Shown: positions 21,850 to 64,000 of the stretch, piece after piece
How positions within the stretch are numbered: the stretch's first letter is position 1
How the letters are laid out: each line of letters starts with the position of its first letter
Source: Anthopleura xanthogrammica
Lineage: Eukaryota; Cnidaria; Anthozoa; Actiniaria; Actiniidae
Direction: 5' to 3'
DNA length: 64,000 bases
NCBI GenBank assembly: GCA_964019055.1
Contig: OZ025220.1
Coordinates: 9,911,598-9,975,597 of the forward strand
Notes under the pieces: generated by a model
What the model was told of the DNA's origin: nothing
Seen by the model: the letters and a program-made list of their open reading frames with translations, nothing else
The model's database searches: none
Program-made: the position numbers and the translations under genes

Positions 21850-24800
21850 TTACCTATTAATTCGTAGATCACTAGCCCCACTTAAACAGCAAGAAGGCTT
21901 CCCTTTCTCCATACAACATCGTGTGAGCTTCACATCATCTTTTGGCCTTGGACAGTACGACCTCTGAGATGCTCCTGAGTCTGCGCAGTGGCTCCCACCA
22001 GGCTTACAACAATTTGCTTGGTTGTCATAGCAACATACTTGTGTTATATTCTTAACTCTGCTCCAGTAATCTTTGGGGCATTGAAATGGATACCGCCATT
22101 CCGCTGGACAGGAATTTTTCTCTGTAAAATGATTAATAATTTAATAAAGTGATAATAATAATGATAATAATAATGATAATAATAACGAAGACAAGCACAT
22201 CTATTATACATCTGTCTATCCACCCTTCCATTTCGAATTCTTTCTCTATCTATTAATACATTCCACTCACCCTCCCCCCTCCCATGCACTCGTGTATCTG
22301 ACCAACCATCCGTCGTTCGTTCCCTACCTCCCTCATTCATGATATCTATATGATATCTATTCGATTCCTCCACCTTCCATCTTCCATCCTCCCTTCCACC
22401 TACCATTCATCCATCTATTTCCTCATTCATTCATTCATCCATTCCATTCACCCTCCGTCTTTCTATCCATTCATCCATCCTTCCATCCCAACTATCCATT
22501 CATCCATCTATTTCCTCATTCATTTATTCATTCATTCCATTCACCCTCCGTCTCTATCCATTCATCCATCCTTCCACTCATTAATTCATCCATCCTTCCA
22601 TCCCAGCTATCCATTCATCCATCTATTTCCTCATTCATTCATTCATCCATTCCATTCACCCTCCGTCTCTCTATCCATTCATCCATCCTTCCACTCATTA
22701 ATTCATCCATCCATCCCTCCCCTATCCATCCATTCATCAATCCATCCATCCATTCATCCATCCTTCCATCCCATCTATTCCTTCATCCATCCATCAATCC
22801 CTCCTTCCCTCCATGCATCCCTCCCCTATCCATCCACTCATCAATCCATCCATCCATTCTTCCGTCCATCGATCCATCGATCCATCCTTCCGTTCTTAAT
22901 ATTATACCCACCTTGCCGTTTCGTAGAAAACTCCGCCACGAATCCTCTTTTATTGACCTGACCATCCGATCTAAACATCACCCATAAATTTCCCCCACTT
23001 GAGTATAACTTGGGTGGGGAATTATTACCACAGAATCGACCAATCAGATTCGAACTACTAGAATTCCCATCACGAACTTCCACAAAGTCGCACTGGCAAC
23101 GCCCTGGTGCAGCCGAGCAGTTCTCTACTTGAAAAAATATAAAGCTGAGCCGTATTCTCGATCCTGGTTTGGCTTTGATAAGCCAGATACATTTGCTGTT
23201 GGCAGGATAGGTTGATGTGTATTCTGGGCTAATGATCGCTCCTCCACCAGCTAGTACAATGGGCTCTTCTTTACAAACTGAAATTGAAATGAATTATTTG
23301 ATTGAAAGTTTTATGCTGCTAAAATGACTCTATTTTACTTTGTAGTATATTCTGGTGCTGTGAATAAGTAGGCAGGTAGGTAGGCAGGCAGGCAGGCAGG
23401 TAGGTAGATAGGTAGGTAGGTAGGTAGGTGGGTAGGTAGGTGGGCAGGTAGGTGGGTAGATAGGCAGGTAGGTAGGTAGGGAGGTACGTAGCTAGGTAGG
23501 TGGGTAGGTAGGTAGGTAGGCAGGTAGGTAGGCAGGTAGGTAGGTAGATAACTTTATTGGCATGACCTATGAATTTACAGGTATTGCTAAGGTAGGCAGG
23601 TAGGCAGGCAGGTAGGTAGGTAGGTGGGTACGTAGGTGGGTACGTAGGCAGGTAGGTAGGTAGGTAGGTAGGCAGGTAGGTAGGTAGGTAGGTAGGTAGG
23701 TAGGCAGGTAGGTAGGTAGGTAGGTAGGTAGGTAGGTAGGTAGGCAGGCAGGTAGGTAGGTAGGTAGGTAGGTAGGTAGGTAGGTAGGTAGGTAGGCAGG
23801 CAGGTAGGTAGATAGGTAGGTAGGTAGGTAGGTAGGTAGGTAGGCAGGCAGGTAGGTAGGTAGGTAGGTAGGTAGGTAGGTAGGTAGGTAGGTAGGCAGG
23901 CAGGTAGGTAGGTAGGTAGGTAGGTAGGTAGGCAGGTAGGGAGGTAGGTAGGTAGGTAGGTAGGCAGGTAGGTAGGTACGTAGGTAGGTACGTAGGTAGG
24001 CAGGTACGTAGGTAGGCAAGTAAGGAGGTACGTAGGTAGCTAGGTAGGTAGTTTGGTAAGTAGGCAGGCAGGCAGGAAGGTAGGTAGGCAGGCAGGTAGG
24101 CAGGCAGGCAGGTAGGTAGGTAGATGGGGAGATGTTTGGGAAGTAGGACCGAGGTGATAACTTTTATATATTCACCACGCATGCTCACTCACCTTGTCCT
24201 TTTTGTACAGTAGTATAAGCTGCTAAAAATCCGCTCTTACTATCCCCATGATCAGACGTAAAAACGACAACCAGTTGCCTCCCACTTGAATAAATCGATC
24301 TCGGCTTATTCTTTCCACAGTATTTCCCTAATGTCACGTTCCTATTGTGTTGCGTGACATCGTAAACTGTCACGGAATCACAAGCACAGTTTTTACAGTC
24401 TTCAAGATGAAATGTTGTGAATGATAATTTGATATAATGATCAGGTGGAGCAGTGATCTTCCATATACAAGTAGCATCGGTTGGATAGAAACTGTCGTGG
24501 AAAGGAGTTGCAAATATGCCGGTATACTCTGTTAATTCAGTTACGTTTTTACACCCTGAAAACACAGAATACAAAGACTGTGTGAATGAAAAGTCAATAA
24601 GAAATGCAACAACAACAACAACGACAGCGTCAACAACAACAGTGTCAACAACAACAGCGTCAACAACAACAGTAGAAGCAACAACAACAACAGCGTCAAC
24701 AACAGTAGAAGCAACAACAGCAGCAACAACAACAGCGTCAACAACAGTAGAAGCAACAACAACAGCAGCAGCAACAACAGTAGAAGCAACAACAACAACA

Positions 24801-25928
24801 ACAACAATGGAGCAGCAGTAACAACAGGAGCAACAGCAACAACAACAACAATGGAGCAGCAGTAACAACAGAAGCAACAACAACAGCAGCAACATTGGCA
24901 GCAGCAACAACAACAGCAGCCATAGTGTAGCAGCAACAACAGCAACAAGAATAACAACAAGAATAACAACAAGAACAGCAGCAGCAACAACAACAGCAAC
25001 AACAACCTTAACAGCAACAACAACAGCAGCAGCAAGAACAGCAGCAGTAACAACAGCAGCAGCAGCAGCGGCAACAGCAACAACAACAGTAACAACAGCT
25101 GTACAGTGGCCACCACATCAGCAGATGCAAGTTGTAAAAACATCCATACTAACAACAAAGGCAACAAGAACAAAATGAAGCAGTTTCTAAATAAAATTTT
25201 AAAAAGGCCAGAAAAAAGCTGGCATAAAATAAATGTAAAATATCAAAGACACTTGCTTATATTCTCTCAGATAAAACGAAAAGAGTTCAATAAATACAAT
25301 CTACTTGCTGTCCATCATCTCATCACCTTTTTCACCATAAAATCAGTGAGAAACGTCACGCACGGTACCGTGACTGTCAAATGCCCTTCACTTTAGATTA
25401 ACCAATCAAAAGGCACAGAAACCAACCAATCATAGCGCTCGATATATATGGAAGCCATTATAGTGTCAAATTACTCAAATTACACCGCTCATTCAAAAAC
25501 ATCCTTCATAAAAAACTAAATAAAGATTTGATTTTCTTTCTTCAAAAAGACCGAGGCGTCGTGTTGTCTGGTGATTTCAAAGGATTATCACTTCCTTATA
25601 TTTGATGAAGATGGTTACGTTTTGAATCCTAAACAAGATATGTTTCCATCCTTTGTTTATTTGTAAGCGATTACGTCGTCATAAATCTAAGTTAATGAAG
25701 TATATTAGAGTTTACACGTGTGATTACACCTGGTTGTTAAATACGAAACCAGCTAAAGCTCATAAAGACCAATATCCATAGCAATAAATGATATAGGATA
25801 CAGGGTTATGATCAGATATAGTAAGTAACAAGGGGTTCAGATGTTAGCTTATTCCTCCATGAATACTTACATAATGTGTTTCCAGCGCCAAGCAACGTGA
25901 AAACTGCAGAGAGAATAAATGTATTCAT
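21850..25928 (-). CDS. Secreted CUB-CUB protein with cysteine-rich C-terminus
   Basis: Four coding exons: 25871-25928, 24193-24555, 22912-23277, 21850-22121, joined at phase-1 introns into 352 residues plus stop (1,059 bp). Exon 1 is a signal peptide ([16 protein letters not shown]). Exons 2 and 3 each encode one CUB domain with the expected features: CIWKI/CIWLI, an acidic cysteine loop ending [10 protein letters not shown] or [20 protein letters not shown], and GFLAAY/GFVAEF. The last exon adds about 90 residues with 12 cysteines, several in CC pairs ([24 protein letters not shown]), and no transmembrane or protease domain. One exon per domain with equal phase is typical of shuffled extracellular modules. 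The product is probably an extracellular binding or matrix protein; the tail is not a family I recognise. Confidence 0.85.
22190..22890. repeat. (CCAT)n array in CUB gene intron 3
   Basis: About 0.7 kb of CATC/CATT tetranucleotides with longer sub-repeats such as ATCTATTTCCTCATTCATTC repeated about every 120 bp. The long His/Pro/Ser/Ile reading frames are artefacts of the repeat. Confidence 0.9.
23368..24125. repeat. (GGTA)n / (GGCA)n array in CUB gene intron 2
   Basis: About 750 bp of TAGG with regular CAGG variants, broken at about 23550-23590 by unique sequence. Lengthy Leu-Pro-Thr-Tyr frames on the reverse strand are repeat shadows. Confidence 0.95.
24605..25110. repeat. (CAA)n/(CAG)n array in CUB gene intron 1
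   Basis: About 500 bp of CAA/CAG trinucleotides with GTCAACAA and AGTAGAAGC variants. The flanking exons 25871-25928 and 24193-24555 splice over it in phase, so it is intronic and not a polyglutamine tract. Confidence 0.95.
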
Positions 25929-25929
25929 T

Positions 25930-26700
25930 AATTTATTAGATGAAAAGGAAGTTGTTTGGAGGTTCGGGTGGATGTATTGATTCATTCAACACATGGCATG
26001 TACCTGATAATAGATTTTTTTAATGAACAATGGCGAAGCAGGTTAAGATATTTAATAACCGTGAGTGAGTTTGATCAATGATCAGCTAATATAACTACTG
26101 TTTTTAGTCTTATTTTCTTTATAAATTTGTCTTTCATTCAATTCCTTTCTTTTCTTTTTTGTTTGTCTTTTTGTCTTTCTTTTATTTTATTTTCCTTTCT
26201 TTTTTTTGATTTGATTTGATTTGATCTCTTTTTTCCTTCCTTTAATTTGTTTATTTCGTTTTTTCCTGATCGATTGCTTAAATGAAGATGTTCATTCAAT
26301 TCACAGCGCGCGCACTATTAAAATTTTTTACATCAACAACCTTCCAGTCTATAACTGTGTTTACAATAAGTCTGAGAGAGAGAGAAAGAGAAAGAGAACA
26401 CGCAGCTTAGGACAAGTGAATCAATAATTGACCGCGTTGTCGCCTGATGATTATAGGACAAGTTTTGTTGCCTGGTGAAGTGTCGGGAGATTAATGAGCG
26501 TCTTCTTCCGGTACAGCTGTCGTTCGGCGTTTCTCGATCGAGATAAGTGCTGTTCATTCGCGTTCGATATTGCTTATTCTTTCTGTAGGGAAATCTGTTT
26601 TCCCCTATATGAAAAACTAATTAAAGTCATCAACATAACTAACCTTATCCACTATTCAATGTACAGCAAACAAACACAAAATACTATATCAGATTATAAT
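25930..26700. other. Upstream of CUB gene, no feature seen
   Basis: AT-rich, with (GA)n near 26370-26400. Probably includes the CUB gene promoter, but no specific signal can be named. Confidence 0.35.
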
Positions 26701-26846
26701 ACTAATACAGCTACTATAACTACTACAAGTAGTACCACCGACTGTACTACAATATGTCACTACAACTATCACTATCACTACTACTACTACTACTACTACC
26801 TGACTGCTGCATGCTGCTGCTGCTACTACTACCATGACTACTACTA

Positions 26847-26888
<42 letters not shown>

Positions 26889-26889
26889 T

Positions 26890-26931
<42 letters not shown>

Positions 26932-26953
26932 TATACTACTGCTGCTGCTGCTG

Positions 26954-26990
<37 letters not shown>

Positions 26991-27006
26991 CTACTACTAT
27001 TACTAT

Positions 27007-27045
<39 letters not shown>

Positions 27046-27083
27046 CTACTACTATTACTACTACTACTACTACCTACTACTAT

Positions 27084-27136
<53 letters not shown>

Positions 27137-27157
27137 GTGCTAGTGCTACTACTAGTG

Positions 27158-27235
<78 letters not shown>

Positions 27236-27420
27236 GTGCTATACTACCAAGATCTACCATCACCACCACCACCACTTCTACAACCGACCACCACCACCAA
27301 TACTGCTTCTATTACCGACCAAAACCTACCTCGACCATCACTCCTCCTACTGCTGCTGCTGCTGCTGCTACTACTATTACTACCACCACCACCACCACCA
27401 ATAAAGCTGGTAATTACCGA
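26700..27420. repeat. (ACT)n trinucleotide array
   Basis: About 700 bp of ACT repeats with GCT, CCT and ACC variants. Poly-Thr, poly-Tyr and poly-Leu frames here are the three phases of the repeat. Confidence 0.95.
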
Positions 27421-27489
27421 CCAAAACCTACCTCGACCATCACTCCTCAGTCCTACTGCTACTACTCACTACTTCAGTTCCTACAATAA

Positions 27490-28070
27490 TAATCAATCTA
27501 TACTACAGAAGTTAAACAAGCACTCGTCATAATCCTTACTTTTTGTAGTTTCGCCGCAACAGACATCAACGCAAAGAATCAGAAATACAAAAAATTTCAT
27601 GGACATACATCTCTTCATTCTGACGCTTTTCCTTTTGCCCTTAACGGTGATACCCTTTCACTTAAGCTTCGTACACCTATCTGAGATGGTCAGTGCTCTA
27701 GCTTAGCTAAGTAGCTCACTGGTTCTCAGCGCCGTAAACATGTGTAATTATGCTTAGTTTAAGGTTAAGCGCCAACAATTAGCGAGCTTTATGCTTGGCT
27801 TGTCTGATCAACGTTTCGCGTGACAAGCCGCCGCGGTACTCTGCATCATTAAGCACCGAACAAAACAGTAAAAATAATTCTAAACAAGCAATTTACAAGT
27901 GGCTTAAAACAACAGCATGTGAGCAGTGTTGCTAAGGACCTCTTACATTTATGGTTGACAACCAACTGTCATAAACTTTATTACATTCTTGATGGTGAAG
28001 CCACATTTCGACACAAAAAATAATTATAATTAACTGCCACTTTACATCCCTGTAACAAATCTAACGATTT
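27490..28070. other. Intergenic, no feature seen
   Basis: Unique AT-rich sequence without recognisable exons. Confidence 0.35.
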
Positions 28071-28071
28071 G

Positions 28072-28918
28072 TCCGGCCGAACGAGTCAAGTTCCAAGCCG
28101 AGTCAAATACGAGTCACGAGTCAACCACGAGTCATAAACAACGCGTTTTCCGCACTGAAAACGAAGAATAAATTTGAGAAATTTTTATGTCATTTTTTTA
28201 TCAACGAGAATCGCATTTGTACTATAGTAAGACAAGTGTATAAGGCTTCAGCAGCTTGTCAAACTCACCTACCGTAATCAAGGTTATCTTTATATAGCCA
28301 AGTTTTCACAAAAAATCCACATTCTTACCAGTTTGAAGGAGACTTTAATTACAGAATTTCTCAGGAACATTACGTCGCTTAGAGATATTAAACGTTACGT
28401 CTTATTGAACAGAAACCCGATCGAAAATTTGATCAGTGCGCCATTTGTAATTGTTAACACAGGAAGCCCAAACACTATCCAAGTCAACCCCTTAGATTCC
28501 GTCCCCCTACAAACACCAGCAGGGCCGTAGCAAGGCCAAAAATATTGGGGGTCCGGCCCCCCAGGACCCTCCCCCGCCCCTGCTACGAGCCTGTCCAGAA
28601 CCATTGTTTTTGCATAATATTTTGGATATCAAAAATAATTGAAATTGATTTCCAAGGTTGATTTGACCATGAGGTATAAGAACACATATTTTGAATGACT
28701 GTATTGCAATTAAGAAACATAAATCGCAAATCCAACTGTGCTTCTATTCCTAATGAAAATCTGTAATTAAAGTGTGAAAATTTCTCAATGTTTTTCTTCG
28801 TTTTGAAGAGGATTTATAAATTTAGGAAAAATTGTTTATTACTCGTGGTTGGCTCGTGGTTGACTCGTGGTTGACTCGTAGTTGACTCGGGTTCGAACTT
28901 TGACTCGTCCCGTGGGAC
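28072..28918. mobile_element. Foldback element with GACTCGT-rich inverted ends
   Basis: The left end (28078-28140) carries GAGTCAA/GAGTCACGAGTCAACCACGAGTCAT. The right end (28845-28918) carries the complementary GACTCGTGGTTGACTCGT series. The interior includes a segment with GGGGGTCCGGCCCCCC (28547-28562) and no coding capacity. Confidence 0.6.
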
Positions 28919-28924
28919 AACTCA

Positions 28925-31900
28925 AATACAAATACTTTTATAAAATACAATATATATATATATATATATTATATACTCTTTCTTTCTTTTTAGCAATGAA
29001 ATTTAACGACAATAAAATGCTTTCTCGTCAGTCTACTATCAAAACTCGTTTCATATTCCTCTGATTTTGTTGCTAAGGTTACCAAATTTTAAGCAGCAGT
29101 TGAGGAACATTGCACCATTTTTTTATTATTTGAATGTAAATTTTTTTCCTACCTCTTCTTACATGATATTTGGCTTGTACAAATAATTAGCGGGGGAGTA
29201 GAAAACGGAAAGAAAGCTAAGAAATATTGGTTGGATTATATTTTGATATCGGCAGACATTTTGCCGCCAAAGGGAAGCATATTGCCGAATTTTAAAATAC
29301 AATTTTCAAATTACGATGAAAATATCACACCTTATTTTTAGTTCTTAGTATATAAACGTATTAATTACAAAGGTGTAGAGAAAAATACTCCATTAAATTT
29401 CCTGCTGTGGAACTTTTTCTTAAGTTAATTTAATTCATAAACAGAACGAGAAACTGATGGAGGAAAATTTTAGTATTTTCGTAATTAGCTTATCTGTCTA
29501 TAACATCTTTTCCATTCTGGTTAAATATTCATTCAAGCATAACTCGGGACTTTTTCCACTGCTCAAACATAACTATCTTTTACCACAATTGAAAAATTAA
29601 TTGCCGGTGAAGTGATGAAAATCGCTTAAACCCGGTAAACAATGCGCTCAATCGATACACAGTCAAACTGCTACGAAATGCTCGATAAAAGAAGTTTCAG
29701 TTTCGAACGAAATAACAGTCGAATATTACGTATTTTTATATAGTTAGAGACACACTCTCACTAAAGAGAGTCACCACGTGTCATTTGAACAAAGCTTTAA
29801 GCTAGCCACGTGCAATAATAACATATATAGCATCAATTTACTTTAAAAATATTTAAAAACCGCGAAATTAAACTTAATTTTATTTGACCAGAGTTTAAAA
29901 ACATTCTTAAACCTTACGCAGAAACAATGAAAATTCTCTTGGGAATAAAAAAAAACTTGAGTTTAAAATGTGTTAACGTAAAAATAGAGAATATAAATAA
30001 ATATTCCGGATTACAGGTCTGAACAAAGACCGCGGGAGAATGATAGAAACAAGACGTGGCGTGACCAACATGTCGTCTCGACCAGTTTTTTCATTTACGA
30101 TAAATTTGTTACCATAATACGGCCATTTCCCTTAAATGTTGTGTTAAAACTATAATCACTGAACAAGGAATTTAAAATAATATCATAAAAACCAGAAATT
30201 AGAAAAATATGCGAACAATTTCCCTATTTCTCCAGAGTTTATTGCATTGTCCTCAGAGGCGAGCAGACGTTGCCCAACAGAAGATAAAAAACTAAAAATC
30301 TTGAATGAAAAGTTCAATAAATACTTACAAAAAATAGCTTGCAGCATCCCACAGGATTTAAACTTCCCTCCTATCGCGAATTTATTTTCTTTTTACGTCT
30401 GAGTAGCTTTAGGTTCATGTCGAATATTCAGGTCCGACGAGGTGTGTCGGGGCTCGTACCAAACACGTCACGCAACCTTGTCAGTTTATGTAAATTTTTT
30501 GGCAGGTGATCTTTCGGGCAGTTGTTGACATACATGAGTGAGATAAATCCTTTTATTGGAGGGTTTAAAGTATGAATGCAAACACTGTAGACCAATTGAT
30601 TACACTAATGCCAAAATATTGTTACCCCAAAAGAAATAACTACAAGTAGTTCTTTTAATTATTTCAGCAAATTTGTCAGTTTCAAGCTGCTGCTGTTTCT
30701 GCCCATTTCAAACATTTTCCCCTAAATTTTTATTTGTTTATTTTGCTTTATTCTACAACAAATGAAATATTGCGGTATTTCCTGGTCAACTGTAATGAAT
30801 TCCAAAGAAAAAATATTCTTGCAATGTGGACAGCAACTTCAAAATTCGCTGAAAAACACCGAGAAAATTTGAATCAAAGCGTTAAAGTGTCCAATTTTAA
30901 CAATTAACAAAAAATATAGAATACCCAGTAGGGAGTTGATGAAATATATAGAAGACAAAATATGATTTTTGAAGTTTTGAAGGCCAAAATGAAATATTTT
31001 TTCTTCAGAAAATATTTTGACAGAGTGCCATCTTTGAAGATCCCACAAACTAGTAGTTATTGACTTTTTATGAGTACTTTTGACCACTCCTAAGTCCTCT
31101 GCCAAGATACTTTTAAACTAAAAGTGTTTTTTAAGTGTGTGGTATGTGATTTTCTTTTAAATGAGTACTCAATCATGAAGATAACAGATTGAAAAGCTTA
31201 TCTGAAGACAAAATTGTTAGACTCAAAATCAATGCTGAGACTAAAAATCAAATTTGTTAAAATAAAATTCTTGGTTGATTTTCATCAATGAAAACCATTC
31301 CCACAATATCAAAGAAAAATGGATATAATAAAAACAGTTATAATTGCTAGTAATGAAGAACTCACCAAGTTTTCAGTATTAAAACTAGATTTATTCAGAC
31401 AACAAGCTCCATACTACAGTTTTATAAGTACAAAAATACTATTTATTATTAGTGGTAGTAATTTGTTTTTAACTTGCTAAATTTTGACACAGTTCCTACT
31501 CTTGCAATAGATTTGTGGAGATACAACAAAATTGTTTCCTATCTTTGTGTTCCAAAATTATTCTGTTGAAGCTTTTTCAAGTAGTTTTTCACCTAAAGGT
31601 TATCTCGGAAATTTTTCTTCACAAGCGAAACTAAAACAAAGTTTAGAATAGAAAAATAAAATAAAACAAAAATACTTTTCAAAATACACCAAACAATTTT
31701 AATACCTACAAAAGAACCTAAAGGTAGCCTAGCAACAGTAAGGTTGCTCAAATTACCATGGAAACGTACTCAGAGATTGCCTTAAGGCATATAGAGGAAA
31801 GTAAAAGATTAGTAGCTTTGTCACGAAAATAAATTTTCCTTTGAGAAATAAAAAACGACAGATAACAGTAACGAAATACTTGACAACCTAATCGATATAT

Positions 31901-32133
31901 AATCGGTAACCAATACCCAATCGATACAAATTCGGCGTAATAATAACGGTGTGATAAACTCAACAAAATTAGTATTAATGTACTGCGATCCTATAATTTT
32001 TTTTAGCTAATATGCAGGTGGACCAATGGCAACTATGTTGGAGTACAACACAAGTGCCCACCAACATGGCGGCCAGTGACCTCACATTCAAGATAAACGA
32101 CTAATATTTTCAAATCTATAGCATACTAATTAT
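28925..32133. other. AT-rich region downstream of talin
   Basis: No protein gene recognised. It includes the 3' flank, and probably the 3' UTR, of the reverse-strand talin gene, and an (AT)n run near 28945-28975. The talin poly(A) site could not be chosen among several AT-rich candidates. Confidence 0.4.
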
Positions 32134-63900
<31,767 letters not shown>

Positions 63901-64000
63901 CTTAAAAAACAAGAACAATTTATTTTTGTGATTTTATTTCTATCACTAGATGCTTAATTTTGGCGTCATCCTATCTTATTTTTTCAACTTAATACAATTT

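Noticed and set aside
23319..24188. Long Leu-Pro-Thr-Tyr frame on the reverse strand
   Set aside because: Product of (TAGG)n within a CUB gene intron.
24541..25173. Poly-Leu/Val frame, possibly a polyQ-type coding expansion
   Set aside because: CUB exons on both sides join in phase without it, so the CAA/CAG array is intronic.
26494..27532. Poly-Thr/Tyr/Leu frames
   Set aside because: Simple (ACT)n repeat, no conserved segment.
30839..31105. Reverse frame downstream of talin as a gene
   Set aside because: AT-rich composition, no motif, no splice context.

Overview
This is a eukaryotic, metazoan window: AT-rich, with spliced genes, long introns, many microsatellites and many short inverted-repeat elements. 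The mix of a highly conserved talin, an astacin/SUEL-lectin gene, a CUB-domain secreted protein and a divergent class A GPCR suggests a non-bilaterian animal, most likely an anthozoan cnidarian. That is inferred from gene content and family knowledge, not from a database search.

Layout. 1-231 is a 7-bp tandem repeat. 569-2185 (+) is an intronless rhodopsin-like GPCR, followed by about 0.9 kb of GAT-rich repeat. 4534-10754 (+) is a secreted astacin-type metalloprotease with a C-terminal SUEL (rhamnose-binding) lectin domain. I cannot find its Met-turn exon, and the large intron where it should lie holds an intronless, opposite-strand trypsin-like protein (8530-9396, -). 13958-14966 (+) and about 15169-16151 (-) are convergent paralogous small single-pass membrane proteins sharing a TM-LKNMDK motif. 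16796-19919 is a long inverted repeat with about 1.3-kb arms around a low-complexity loop. 21850-25928 (-) is a four-exon secreted protein, CUB-CUB plus a 12-cysteine tail, whose three introns are each expanded by a different simple repeat. 26.7-32.1 kb has no recognisable gene.

32134-63900 (-) is the dominant feature: 50 coding exons of talin, from FERM subdomain F3 to the C-terminal dimerisation helix and stop. The exons total 6,699 bp (2,232 codons plus stop), every intron phase is compatible, and the length is close to the matching part of vertebrate talin-1 (2,541 aa in all). The 5' end of the gene (F0-F2) lies beyond the window.

The talin introns hold most of the unusual sequence. There is a 5.2-kb ATC/GTA compound array, open in all three + frames. 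There are eight perfect tandem copies of a talin exon/intron junction, each with a GTAAGT donor. There are several families of foldback MITE-like elements, tRNA-derived SINE-like copies, and several minisatellites. Talin itself would link integrin tails to actin and vinculin at adhesions; the other genes look functionally unrelated neighbours, so no operon-like logic is implied. The features most worth a second look are the splice-donor minisatellite, the broken-looking astacin with its nested protease-like gene, the convergent small membrane-protein pair, and the long inverted repeat.
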